A stretch of 42,427 nucleotides of DNA from an uncultured Granulosicoccaceae bacterium. Its GTDB lineage: Bacteria > Pseudomonadota > Gammaproteobacteria > Granulosicoccales > Granulosicoccaceae. A program made the position numbers and the translations under genes. Location: assembly GCA_937922945.1 (NCBI GenBank), contig CAKZUP010000048.1:1-42427 (forward strand). Reading direction: 5' to 3'. Shown piece by piece: positions 25,617-34,027 of this stretch (the stretch's first letter is position 1; the number at the start of each line of letters is the position of its first letter). The notes beneath the pieces are model-generated. The model did no database searches. It was given only the letters and a program-made list of their open reading frames with translations, and was not told the DNA's origin.

Positions 25617-26735
25617 ATGTCAGATAAGTACACTGGCTCACCGCTTGGTGTTGCGCTCATTGGTGCTGGCATGATCGCGCCGCGACATGTGGAGGCTTTG
25701 TCGGCGGCGCATGAGCGTGTGGTACTGGAGGCCGTAGTGTCCCGACATACTGAACGAGCCCAATATTTAGCGCAGCATTATTCAGGGCCTGCACCGGTCT
25801 TTACCAACGAACTCTCATCAGTCATTAACAACCAGCGAGTGCGTGTTGCTATCGTGGCTACACCGCCGAGCGTCAGGCTCGACTTAATCGAATCACTGGC
25901 GCAGTCTGGGAAGCATATTTTACTGGAAAAGCCTGTTGCCCGTACCTACGATGAATCAGTGCAAGTGGTGGAGATATGCGAACGGGCTGGGGTATTGCTT
26001 GGTTTGGTGTTTCAGCATCGCATGCGTGAATCCTCAAAAGCTGCGGCCAGGCTTCTATCCAGCGGCGAGTTAGGAAAAATAGGGCATGTGGAAATAGCAG
26101 CGCCCTTGTGGCGAGATCAATCCTATTATGATGAACTGGGTAGGGGCACATACGAACGCGATGGTGGTGGTGTATTGTTAACACAAGCCATTCATACCAT
26201 CGACCTTGCGCTGAGCTTAACCGGTAAGGTATCGTCCGTTACCGCCATGACGGCAACGACGCCATTGCACAAAATGGAATCTGAAGATTTTGCTGTTGCC
26301 GGCCTACGGTTTGAGTCAGGTGCCGTGGGCTCTCTTGTTGCCAGCACTGCGGTGTTCCCCCACGGAAGGGAGAGTATTACCTTACACGGCGAGCATGGAT
26401 CGGCGAAGCTATGCGGCAACGAATTAGAGATTGCTTGGCGCGATGGTCGCAAAGAGCATTGGTCGCCGGATAAACGCGATGATAATAAATGCAATGATAA
26501 TAAATGCAATGATAGTAAATGCAATGATCATAAACACAGTGGCAGTGATAATGGGCCGGTTGTACAGAAGAGTGAATTACATCAGCAAATCATTGAAGAT
26601 TTCATCGACGCGATTCATCAGGGGCACGAACCGATAGTCAGTGGCCGGAAAGCCTTACAGGCGCACCGATTAATTTCCGCGATAGAAGAATCCTCCCGTC
26701 TTGGGTCAACCGTCAGTATTAACACTGAAGGTTGA
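25617..26735 (+). CDS. Gfo/Idh/MocA oxidoreductase with a repeat insertion
   Basis: This protein of about 372 residues has an N-terminal Rossmann domain (VALIGAGMIAPRHVEAL), the family signature LLEKPVART and a C-terminal alpha/beta domain with QAIHTIDLAL. It should oxidise or reduce a sugar or uronate derivative with NAD(P). An unusual Asp/Lys/Cys-rich stretch (about residues 287-313) is encoded by four 15-bp units and replaces the usual loop before the final helices. It overlaps the frame of the next gene and follows the MATE gene by 91 bp. The substrate is unknown; the context suggests a uronate-derived compound. Confidence 0.88.
   Translation: MSDKYTGSPLGVALIGAGMIAPRHVEALSAAHERVVLEAVVSRHTERAQYLAQHYSGPAPVFTNELSSVINNQRVRVAIVATPPSVRLDLIESLAQSGKHILLEKPVARTYDESVQVVEICERAGVLLGLVFQHRMRESSKAAARLLSSGELGKIGHVEIAAPLWRDQSYYDELGRGTYERDGGGVLLTQAIHTIDLALSLTGKVSSVTAMTATTPLHKMESEDFAVAGLRFESGAVGSLVASTAVFPHGRESITLHGEHGSAKLCGNELEIAWRDGRKEHWSPDKRDDNKCNDNKCNDSKCNDHKHSGSDNGPVVQKSELHQQIIEDFIDAIHQGHEPIVSGRKALQAHRLISAIEESSRLGSTVSINTEG
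26481..26540 (+). repeat. In-frame 15-bp tandem repeat inside the Gfo/Idh/MocA gene
   Basis: The unit gataataaatgcaat (Asp-Asn-Lys-Cys-Asn) is exact at 26481-26495 and 26496-26510, has one change at 26511-26525 (DSKCN), and is degenerate at 26526-26540 (DHKHS). The reading frame is kept, so copy-number change would add or remove five residues. Confidence 0.9.
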
Positions 26736-26764
26736 AAATTGAAGTTTCAACATATGAGTACGGA

Positions 26765-27880
26765 ATGAAGCCAATCAACAGTATGAAGACTCCAAACACG
26801 ATGCAGGCAATGGTTCTGGAAGGGCATGGAGCCATGGATCAGCTGGTGTTGCACCATGACTGGCCCGTTCCAACCATTAACGAGTATGAGGTATTAATAA
26901 AGGTGTTAGCTTGCGGGCTGAATAATACGGATGTTAATACGCGAACGGGTTGGTACTCAAAAAAGGTTACTGAAGCAACAACAGGTAGTGCCTATGAAGA
27001 ACTTAACGAAGACGACCCAGCATGGGGAGGTTCGCCCGTTGAATTTCCACGTATTCAGGGAGCCGACGTCTGTGGCACCGTAGTTGCGGTGGGTGCGCGA
27101 GTCAGCCCTGAACTTATCGGTAAACGGGTTATCACCGATTGCTGGTTGCGGGATTGGGACAACCCGCTTGATAAGAATGCCACCGGATATTTCGGTTCAG
27201 AATGTGATGGTGGGTTTGCGCAGTTCACCAAGGCTTATCATCGCAATGTCGGTGTGGTTAACTGCGGATTAACCGATGCAGAGCTGGCGACGTTCTCTTG
27301 CTCTTACACAACTGCCGAAGGCATGCTAACCCGGGCGAATGTAACGAAGAACGATAAAGTACTTATTAGCGGTGCATCAGGTGGTGTCGGCTCTGCATTG
27401 ATTCAACTGGCAAAACGACGAGGTGCCACGGTGGTGGCGCTTGCATCTGAAAGCAAGCACGCGCAGTTGGTACAATTGGGCGCTGATGCGTTACTGCCCC
27501 GCAACCCCGACAATCTGAAGTCCAGTCTTCAAGGTGCCATAGGGCAAGACACGGTATCGGTTGTGGCAGACATTGTCGGTGGGGCAGCGTTTGCGGATTT
27601 TATCGACGTTCTTGAAAGAGGGGGGCGGTACACGTGTTCCGGCGCCATTGCCGGTCCGATTGTAGAGCTCGATTTACGCTCATTCTATTTACGCGATCTG
27701 ACCTTTACCGGCTCAACGGTCGTTCCACCAAACATATTTAATGAGCTTGTTGGTTATATAGAGCGTGAAGAGATAAAACCCATACTCGCCGCAAGTTATC
27801 CACTTGCAGAACTACACAAAGCGCAACAGGCTTTTATTGATAAACAACATGCAGGCAACATTGTTGTAACAATGGATTGA
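26765..27880 (+). CDS. Zinc-independent MDR (quinone-oxidoreductase-like) dehydrogenase
   Basis: This protein of about 371 residues belongs to the medium-chain dehydrogenase/reductase superfamily. It has a GroES-like catalytic domain (PTINEYEVLIKVLACGLNNT, then FPRIQGADVCGTVVAVG) and a Rossmann domain with SGASGGVGSALIQLAKRRG. The catalytic-zinc Cys/His motif of alcohol dehydrogenases is replaced by CGLNNTD, so it looks like the quinone-oxidoreductase/crotonyl-reductase side of the family. The longest frame begins at TTG 26732, overlapping the Gfo/Idh stop; ATG 26765, 26783 and 26801 are alternatives, and 26765 is a compromise. It is the last plus-strand gene before the opposed methyltransferase gene. 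Confidence 0.85.
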   Translation: MKPINSMKTPNTMQAMVLEGHGAMDQLVLHHDWPVPTINEYEVLIKVLACGLNNTDVNTRTGWYSKKVTEATTGSAYEELNEDDPAWGGSPVEFPRIQGADVCGTVVAVGARVSPELIGKRVITDCWLRDWDNPLDKNATGYFGSECDGGFAQFTKAYHRNVGVVNCGLTDAELATFSCSYTTAEGMLTRANVTKNDKVLISGASGGVGSALIQLAKRRGATVVALASESKHAQLVQLGADALLPRNPDNLKSSLQGAIGQDTVSVVADIVGGAAFADFIDVLERGGRYTCSGAIAGPIVELDLRSFYLRDLTFTGSTVVPPNIFNELVGYIEREEIKPILAASYPLAELHKAQQAFIDKQHAGNIVVTMD

Positions 27881-27904
27881 TTACCAAGTGTTTATTATCA
27901 GGGA

Positions 27905-29425
27905 CTAATACCAGGCGTCCGGAAGCTCATGTTTTCGTCTTGCAACGAAATCATCCAAGGCTTCTTTGGTCGCCGGATCCATTGCTGGTAATTCGTAGTT
28001 ATCGAGCATGCTATTCCATTTTTCATAAGCCCTCCTGCGCATATCTTTACTCCCACCTTCTTCCCAGCTTTCAACGTTTTCGCTGTTACTTAGGGTGGCA
28101 TCGTAAAACGCAGTTTGATAGTGTCGCATGGTATGCGCAGAGCCAAGAAAGTGCCCGCCCGGTTCAACCTCGGTATAAGCATCCCGAGCAAATTCATCGT
28201 CACTGAGGTCGAGTCCGTTTAATATTTTCTGATAACTTCCCAGCCGGTCTGCATCCATAATCAGTTTTTCGAAACCAGTGGCCAAACCACCTTCAAGCCA
28301 ACCGGCTGCATGTAATGTAAAGTGCGAGCCTGCAATGGCCGTCGAATGCATTGAGTCGGCACTTTCATAGGCGGCCTGTGCGTCTTCGATTTTTGAAGCG
28401 GTGAGTGAGCCTCCGCATCGCAGTGGCAAGCCCAGCCGTCGCGCCATTTGACCAATTATATAGTTTGATAGAACCGGCTCTGGCATGCCGAAAGTCGGCG
28501 CACCGGATTTTAAACTCATTGAAGATAGAAAATTCCCCATAACAAACGGTGCACCGGGTTTCACCAGCTGGCCGAACGCGACCGTTATCATGACTTCAGC
28601 TATGGCCTGTGCAATAGCTGCGGCTGTGGATACAGGTCCCATAGCGCCGGTAAGAATAAAAGGCGTAATGACTACGGCTTGCCCACGTGATGAATAGACT
28701 TGAATGGCTTCTGATACCACTCGATCGATAAGCAGCGGCGAGTTGGTATTTACGTTTGCCATAATAACAACGCTACTGTCCATGGTGTCTTTGCCATGAA
28801 GAATTTCTGCCATGTCGACGCTGTCTTGCGCGCGGCTTTTCTCTGTTATCGCTCCAAGGTGTGGTTTATCACCCAACGTCATGTGTGCATACACCATATC
28901 AAGGTGACGTTTACTCACAGGAATGTCTGTAGGTTCGGCTATGACCAGTCCGCTGTGATGCAGGTTCGGGTGCATGGAGGTCAGCTTCACCAGTTTTTGA
29001 AAATCGTCGAACGTGGCGTAACGACGACCGCCTTCAAGGTCGCGCACAAATGGCGCGCCGTAAATAGGCGCAAACACCTGATTGTTGCCACCGATGGAGA
29101 CAGTGCGCTCGGGGTTCCTGGCCAGTTGTGTAAACTCACTCGGCGCTTTTGCACATTGTTCACGAACCCACACAGCATCAGCAAATATTTTGTCGCCATC
29201 CATTTTTACACCGGCTTTTTTCCATATGCGTAAGGATTCAGGATCGTCGCGAAAGGCAAAGCCGATGTTCTCCAACATCCAGTCAACCTGTTCATCTATT
29301 TTTAACAATTGCTCCTCATCGAGAGGATCAAAGAAGGATAGCTTTCGTTTTATGTAGGCTGGGCCAGCCGGAAGGACGCCAGCGGCAGGTTTGGTTCGGC
29401 GGCCTTTTCTGGTTCTTCGAGACAT
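27905..29425 (-). CDS. MttB-family (non-pyrrolysine) methyltransferase
   Basis: This protein of about 506 residues belongs to the trimethylamine methyltransferase (MttB, COG5598) superfamily, whose members move a methyl group from a quaternary amine or related compound to a corrinoid protein. The frame contains no amber codon, so it is the non-pyrrolysine type such as glycine betaine methyltransferase MtgB. The barrel region includes LHHSGLVIAEPTDIPVSKRH, GAITEKSRAQDSVDMAEI and SMSLKSGAPTFGMPEP. The start is placed at ATG 29425 rather than the upstream 29482, because the conserved protein begins at SRRTRKGRR. No corrinoid partner or reactivase gene is nearby. It is convergent with the MDR gene (24-bp gap). 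Confidence 0.88.
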   Translation of the reverse strand: MSRRTRKGRRTKPAAGVLPAGPAYIKRKLSFFDPLDEEQLLKIDEQVDWMLENIGFAFRDDPESLRIWKKAGVKMDGDKIFADAVWVREQCAKAPSEFTQLARNPERTVSIGGNNQVFAPIYGAPFVRDLEGGRRYATFDDFQKLVKLTSMHPNLHHSGLVIAEPTDIPVSKRHLDMVYAHMTLGDKPHLGAITEKSRAQDSVDMAEILHGKDTMDSSVVIMANVNTNSPLLIDRVVSEAIQVYSSRGQAVVITPFILTGAMGPVSTAAAIAQAIAEVMITVAFGQLVKPGAPFVMGNFLSSMSLKSGAPTFGMPEPVLSNYIIGQMARRLGLPLRCGGSLTASKIEDAQAAYESADSMHSTAIAGSHFTLHAAGWLEGGLATGFEKLIMDADRLGSYQKILNGLDLSDDEFARDAYTEVEPGGHFLGSAHTMRHYQTAFYDATLSNSENVESWEEGGSKDMRRRAYEKWNSMLDNYELPAMDPATKEALDDFVARRKHELPDAWY

Positions 29426-29482
29426 AATTGCTTGGCCAGATTTGGAGCAAACTATCATAGTGCATATGAGCAGGCGTCCCAA

Positions 29483-29783
29483 AATACGCTATTCAAGCAG
29501 CGTCAAGTCATCAGTGTACATGTCGCATTCGGGAAAGTGTGACGCGTCGAATTTTCTTTTACAGTTTGATTTTGATTAATCTCGCTGCACAATCGATAGT
29601 AAAATTGACAGTGCCCGATTCAGAGTAGCTAATCGAAAAACGTTCTTCCTTTATCAGTCTGGCTTTCGTGTGGGTAGCGGCATATACCGCGATGTTGGTT
29701 GTGGTGGTAAGCTTTGCGCATTGCCTTTGGGTTCACAGGCTTTCATTACGCATCGTGATTGGTCAAAAGGAGACAGTAAATCA
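29483..29783. other. Intergenic region upstream of dgoK
   Basis: This roughly 300-bp divergent region holds a TTGACA at 29605-29610 with no good -10 at 16-18 nt, and a near-perfect 14-bp palindrome GCGGCATATACCGC at 29677-29690 (12 of 14 positions symmetric). The palindrome is a possible GntR/LacI-type operator. No gene is visible. Confidence 0.4.
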
Positions 29784-29807
29784 ATGACTATAGAGCATCA
29801 GCATTAA
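29784..29807 (+). CDS. Possible 7-codon leader peptide coupled to dgoK
   Basis: ATG 29784 opens a minicistron reading MTIEHQH and ending in TAA at 29805-29807; the last A of the stop is the first base of dgoK ATG 29807. AAGGAG at 29767-29772 lies 11 nt before this ATG, while dgoK itself has no obvious site. Translation of the leader would therefore deliver ribosomes to dgoK. It may instead be a chance short frame. Confidence 0.35.
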   Translation: MTIEHQH

Positions 29808-30748
29808 TGCTTAAGTCGGCCAAAAATACGATTGTTAAACACAACCGTTCCATGGTTCTGGTTGATTGGGGTACTAGCCGCTTACGTTTATGGCATGTGT
29901 CAGATAGTGGTGAGGTTCTTGGACGAACAGCCGGCCCGTTTGGCATGTCTGGCCTTGAACGGTCTGATTACGCCGGCGTGTTGGAACAACAGATATCAAC
30001 ACTCAGTGTACCGGTTGGCAGCCGGGTTTTAATTTGCGGTATGGCAGGGGCTGCGCAGGGTTGGCAAGAAGCGCCTTATATGTCGACAACCGATACGCTG
30101 CTTTCATTAGGTCAGCATGCAGTGCGCGTGTTGGAATCAGACGACGATGTTCGTATTCTGCCTGGAGTTATGCAGCAAGAACCTTGTAATGTTATGCGCG
30201 GTGAAGAAACACAAATTCTTGGGTTGCTCGCAACGCAGCCTCAATTCAATGGTGTCGTTTGCCTGCCAGGTACGCATACGAAATGGGTGCGAGTCGATAA
30301 AGGTTCCATTAAACGATTTACCACATGCATGACAGGCGAATTGTTCGCGTTGATAGCTGATCAGTCTGTGCTGAAACATTCTATTGCCGAAACCGGGTGG
30401 GATGATGCGGCCTTTTCACAATCGGTGATAGATACGAGTAGTGAACCAGCTAGCATAGCGGAAAGCTTATTTAGCCTTCGTGCGGCGATGCTGTTAAAAA
30501 ATTACCCAGGCGACTCGGCGCGGGCAAGCTTATCTGGAATGCTTATTGGATTGGAATTAGCGGCGACGCAATCCTATTGGCAATCGAACAACCTTGTTAT
30601 TGTTGGTGAGCCATTGCTTTGCCAGGCTTACTCGAAAGCACTGACAACACAGAACATTCAATCGGCCTATGAAGATGCGGAGGCCATGACGCTTGCTGGA
30701 CTTATCGCTGCCAGTAAACAAATAGAGGATTATCAGGATGGCGCGTGA
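29807..30748 (+). CDS. dgoK: 2-dehydro-3-deoxygalactonokinase (DgoK)
   Basis: This 313-residue cytosolic kinase of the DgoK family phosphorylates 2-keto-3-deoxygalactonate at C6. Signatures are the N-terminal phosphate-binding VLVDWGTSRLRLW (from about residue 17), NVMRGEETQILGLL, CLPGTHTKWV and TTCMTGELFALI. It belongs to the ASKHA/DgoK fold, not the PfkB fold of KdgK. It overlaps dgoA by 11 nt, so the two products work in sequence. The start may depend on coupling to a 7-codon upstream frame; ATG 29852 is an alternative. Use of the C4 epimer KDG would be needed if it serves the lyase operon 8 kb upstream. Confidence 0.92.
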   Translation: MLKSAKNTIVKHNRSMVLVDWGTSRLRLWHVSDSGEVLGRTAGPFGMSGLERSDYAGVLEQQISTLSVPVGSRVLICGMAGAAQGWQEAPYMSTTDTLLSLGQHAVRVLESDDDVRILPGVMQQEPCNVMRGEETQILGLLATQPQFNGVVCLPGTHTKWVRVDKGSIKRFTTCMTGELFALIADQSVLKHSIAETGWDDAAFSQSVIDTSSEPASIAESLFSLRAAMLLKNYPGDSARASLSGMLIGLELAATQSYWQSNNLVIVGEPLLCQAYSKALTTQNIQSAYEDAEAMTLAGLIAASKQIEDYQDGA

Positions 30749-31364
30749 AATCATTGCCATATTGCGGGGTGTCCGCCCCAATGAAGTGCTGGGCATTGGT
30801 GAGGCATTGTGTCATGCGGGTATAACGAAAATTGAAGTACCATTGAATTCGCCAGAGCCTTTCAAGAGTATCGAGTTATTGTCCAAGGCGATCGGCAATG
30901 TCGCACAGATTGGTGCGGGAACCGTTTTAACTGCAGAACAAGTTGAACAAGTAGCAGATGTTGGTGGAGCGATAGTGGTGTCACCGAATATGGTTCCTGA
31001 AGTAATTACCGCAACAAAGCAACTAAAGCTGTTGTCATATCCGGGGGTGCAAACAGTAACCGAGTGTTTTACAGCGCTGAGCCATGGTGCTGATGGCCTT
31101 AAACTGTTTCCATCCATGTTAATAGGGCCTGCCGGATTAAACGCGATTTCAGCCGTGCTACCCGAGGGCACGCGAACCTATGCGGTCGGCGGTGTGGGAC
31201 CGGCTAACTTTAGCGATTGGCTAGCAGCCGGTGTCACTGGTTTTGGCATTGGCTCGTTTTTGTATAAGCCTGGGCAAACGGCTAGCGAGGTTAAACAGAG
31301 TGCATTGGCCTGCGTGCTTGCTTATGACGGAGCTTCTGAAAGTGCTGGCGCCAAGCCATCGTAA
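30738..31364 (+). CDS. dgoA: 2-dehydro-3-deoxy-6-phosphogalactonate aldolase (DgoA)
   Basis: This 208-residue class I aldolase of the KDPG/KDPGal family cleaves the 6-phosphorylated ketodeoxyhexonate to pyruvate and D-glyceraldehyde 3-phosphate. Key residues are Glu33 (KIEVPLNSPEPF), IGAGTVL, and the Schiff-base Lys122 in DGLKLFPS; AVGGVGPANF closes the phosphate site. IEVPLNSP is the form seen in DgoA, whereas KDPG aldolases usually read IEVTLRTP-like. It starts inside the end of dgoK. Confidence 0.92.
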   Translation: MAREIIAILRGVRPNEVLGIGEALCHAGITKIEVPLNSPEPFKSIELLSKAIGNVAQIGAGTVLTAEQVEQVADVGGAIVVSPNMVPEVITATKQLKLLSYPGVQTVTECFTALSHGADGLKLFPSMLIGPAGLNAISAVLPEGTRTYAVGGVGPANFSDWLAAGVTGFGIGSFLYKPGQTASEVKQSALACVLAYDGASESAGAKPS

Positions 31365-31367
31365 TAG

Positions 31368-32285
31368 TCACTGTTTGTTGTTGGATTTAGCCTTCGTAAA
31401 CAATCCGTTTATAACCGCTACGCCCGTTGTTCCAAGAAGCAGCGCAAACACGTTAAAGAGCGACGGGAGCTCGCCTAACCATATCCAGGCGAAAAACGAA
31501 GCCAGAGCAGGAATAAGAACACCAAAGCTCGCGGCTCGCGCGGGGCCGAGTTTTCCAATTGCGATAGTGTAGACAAGTACCGCAACAAAGCCTGAAATCA
31601 GGCCTTGAGCAACACCGTTAAATAGCAATTGCTCAGTTGTCATTGGTAAAAAATGTGCGCCTGTTGTAGCGAGTATCGCAAGTTTCAGAACTAAAATAAC
31701 AACGGTAGAAGCAGTGCTAACCCATGCAGCACCTTCGGCTGCAGTGAGGCCTGTATGACGGAAGGCAACGACATAACAAGCCCAACCCGCTGACGCAAGA
31801 AACATGAGTGTCAAGCTCGACAGTTGCGCACCGCCACCTAGTAACGCATGCACTATAACCAGTAATGCGCTCGAACCGATAAGCACAAAGCCAACAAACT
31901 GTGTTCTGGTTAGCCGTTGTTTAAAAAAAACTCTTTCTGCAATAACCGCAAAGATGGGCATGGTGCACGGCATTATCGTCGCCATATAGACCACGTTGGT
32001 GTTTTTCAATGCTGCGGTGACCAACCACAGAAACGGCGCTCCCCAACCCAGCATTGCGATTATGGACCATCTTGGTGCGCTTTTAAGTTTACGTGCTGTT
32101 GATAGCCAAACGGGTAGTAGTAGAATGGCTGGTATCGCGTAGCGCATTAGTGCCACGTCAATTGGCGCAACTCCTTCTTGTGCAGCCACTCGGGTAGCGG
32201 ACATCCACCAGGCCCAGATTGACACAGCTGTAATAGCGCAGATATAAGCCAGCCAGTCGCGCTTTGGTGTCTTTTTAGCAGTGAT
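31368..32285 (-). CDS. EamA/DMT-family transporter with a non-ATG start
   Basis: This is an inner-membrane exporter of the drug/metabolite transporter superfamily, with about ten hydrophobic helices in two EamA halves. Features are PIDVALMRYAIPAILLLPVW, then APFLWLVTAALKNTNVVYMA and a second half ending ALLLGTTGVAVINGLF. GTG 32225 falls inside the first helix. Upstream in-frame sequence adds TPKRDWLAYICAITAVSIW, a normal family N-terminus, so the true start lies higher. AGGGAG at 32293-32298 is 7 nt before an ATC at 32283-32285, giving 305 residues. The gene ends 3 bp from dgoA, convergent with it. Confidence 0.82.
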   Translation of the reverse strand: MTAKKTPKRDWLAYICAITAVSIWAWWMSATRVAAQEGVAPIDVALMRYAIPAILLLPVWLSTARKLKSAPRWSIIAMLGWGAPFLWLVTAALKNTNVVYMATIMPCTMPIFAVIAERVFFKQRLTRTQFVGFVLIGSSALLVIVHALLGGGAQLSSLTLMFLASAGWACYVVAFRHTGLTAAEGAAWVSTASTVVILVLKLAILATTGAHFLPMTTEQLLFNGVAQGLISGFVAVLVYTIAIGKLGPARAASFGVLIPALASFFAWIWLGELPSLFNVFALLLGTTGVAVINGLFTKAKSNNKQ

Positions 32286-32292
32286 AGAGTGT

Positions 32293-32298
32293 CTCCCT
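32293..32298 (-). promoter_or_regulatory. Ribosome binding site ahead of an ATC codon in the EamA gene
   Basis: On the minus strand AGGGAG is followed after 7 nt by ATC (32285-32283), in frame with the homologous N-terminus. A stop lies only six codons above that codon, and no ATG, GTG or TTG lies between. Confidence 0.45.
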
Positions 32299-32302
32299 AC
32301 TC

Positions 32303-32585
32303 ATGAGCCCAACTTTGGCTGAAACGGCAAAACAAGTTAAGTGTCGGTCGTTTGAGTGTGACGTTACCAATGAAAATGATGTCGTCGGCTGCCGGATTAC
32401 TGAGCCAGATTGGTGATGCGGCTTATTCTGCTACCAAGCATGCTGCAGTGGGTTTCGCAGAGTCGCTGGCTATAACTCACGGTGGCGATGGAATCAACGT
32501 GCCTGTTATCTGCCCTCAATACGTTGCTACACCCATGCTGGGTTATGAACGCGGCGCGGTTACTCAATTGGCGCAATGCGCATAG
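32303..32585 (+). pseudogene. Decayed short-chain dehydrogenase remnant
   Basis: From ATG 32303, frame 1 reads an SDR middle piece ([20 protein letters not shown]) and stops at 32416. From about 32385 another frame carries [20 protein letters not shown] and PQYVATPML, the Ser-Tyr-Lys active-site region. The Rossmann TGxxxGxG start, the 70-odd residues between the two pieces and the C-terminus are missing. The remnant is thus truncated at both ends, internally deleted and frameshifted. Its tail overlaps the end of the opposed GDPD gene by 22 bp. Confidence 0.8.
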
Positions 32586-33802
32586 AACGTGGTGGTAGCT
32601 GGCCAATCGCTGAATATTCCAACCACCGACACTTGTTTTACCAATACGTCGATGACTCTTAAAACATCTCCCTCATTGGTAATGGCTGCATTAATCGTTT
32701 GGTAATACCAGTTAGTGCCAGAGGTAATCGGGCCAGAACGTTCGACTGTCCAGGCTATCAATTCCAGCCCAGCAATTTTCGCTTGAACGGCGTATTCGGA
32801 TGGCACTATCTCACCTTGCTCGTCGAGCGATAGCAACATCCATGTTGGAGATGCCAGATAACGAATACCGTCATTGGCCAATTGTTCCATAGACGGGCTC
32901 CAGCTGTTAACGTTTTCGATATCAAACGATGAATTGCGATATCGTCCGTCGAGGTATACCGCCTTCTGCGCGAAAACAGGCATAGACTTTTTCCAGTAAC
33001 TCACGTCGTCCAGACTAAACGATTGTGGATAGACACGGGCGGGGTTAATATCGGCCTCGACATAGTCGTTGAGCATTTGTGCAGCATAAGCTTCTTGTGT
33101 GTAATTTTCGTCAAAGGGCATGCTGATTTGTGGAACCTTAAGTTCCGGTGTCATGGATACTCCTAGTGAGTCGAAGAGCGCGATGCTTTCTTTATGCGTT
33201 AGCAACTCGCCGTAGTCAGCGGCTTCAATACCGGACCAACCGGGCGTTGCAGCAAGAAAGTCATCAATTGTCGCTGCTAGCTTGTTTCCACCATCACGTT
33301 TGCCTTTTAACGTTTGAAATTGAGCAAGCGTAATATCGGATGTGCAACATTGAACGTTCGCGTAAGGTGTTGCGCTATTCAGATCCGGTGGGGTAGAGCA
33401 AAACTGTGCCAGATCGGTTGCCAGAATATTCGTGGTGGTATGTAGGTCACATTGCGAGTGTCGACAAACCAGCTCCTTGTCTTTGGTGAACGTGACATCG
33501 CACTCGAGTATGCCTGCGCCCTGATTCGCAGCGGCAATGTAACTTTCGCGAGTATGTTCAGCGAATTGAAATGGTGCACCTCGATGACCAATAGAAAGTT
33601 TCGATGGTGATAGCTCGGCTAAGTCGCATTGGGTTAGCTGGTTTCTTAGTGCGCTATCTTCAAGAAGATTAGCCAGCATCATGGGTCTTTCGCCTAGTTC
33701 GATATCACTGACTTGTGACTCAGACTGTTCGCTGCAACTGATTAACGCACTTCCGAGCAAAAGGCCAATGACTACTTTCACTTCAGGCATTACTCGCTTC
33801 AT
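32564..33802 (-). CDS. Glycerophosphodiester phosphodiesterase-family lipoprotein
   Basis: This 412-residue protein has a lipoprotein signal (lipobox ALISC, Cys23) and should be anchored in an envelope membrane. The GDPD barrel begins with [14 protein letters not shown] (His73, Arg74), followed by the metal site [11 protein letters not shown] (Glu100, Asp102) and His115 in CRHSQCD. Glu in TPELKVPQ continues the active-site ring. Such enzymes release glycerol 3-phosphate from phosphodiesters. Several extra Cys residues (about 101-155) suggest disulfides suited to an envelope location. It is monocistronic; its 3' end overlaps the SDR remnant. Confidence 0.88.
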   Translation of the reverse strand: MKRVMPEVKVVIGLLLGSALISCSEQSESQVSDIELGERPMMLANLLEDSALRNQLTQCDLAELSPSKLSIGHRGAPFQFAEHTRESYIAAANQGAGILECDVTFTKDKELVCRHSQCDLHTTTNILATDLAQFCSTPPDLNSATPYANVQCCTSDITLAQFQTLKGKRDGGNKLAATIDDFLAATPGWSGIEAADYGELLTHKESIALFDSLGVSMTPELKVPQISMPFDENYTQEAYAAQMLNDYVEADINPARVYPQSFSLDDVSYWKKSMPVFAQKAVYLDGRYRNSSFDIENVNSWSPSMEQLANDGIRYLASPTWMLLSLDEQGEIVPSEYAVQAKIAGLELIAWTVERSGPITSGTNWYYQTINAAITNEGDVLRVIDVLVKQVSVVGIFSDWPATTTFYAHCAN

Positions 33803-33961
33803 AAGTCTCTATCCCGTTGGTTGGTCATAATTGTGATGCGCCAGCAATTATCAGCCATCGATAAGTACTTTCAATATAGCCGAATATAGGATACTTTAGT
33901 GCATAGCATCAATTACGAATCTCCAAAGCAATGAATACCGGCAATTCCTGTCTCTTTTCAA

Positions 33962-33996
33962 CACGTTTTTCGCTACGTTTTAACCACGTTTTTCGC
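33962..33996. repeat. Two-copy 12-bp direct repeat upstream of a dehydrogenase gene
   Basis: cacgtttttcgc occurs at 33962-33973 and 33985-33996 (23-bp period), 32 nt before the Gfo/Idh/MocA start. A period near two helical turns suits a protein-binding site pair, but it may be a simple duplication. Confidence 0.45.
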
Positions 33997-34027
33997 CTTT
34001 TTCTGCCAGCTTTATCGGTTTTACATC

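Noticed and set aside
29605..29633. TTGACA as a -35 box for dgoK
   Set aside because: No acceptable -10 hexamer at 16-18 nt; kept only as a note in the intergenic entry.
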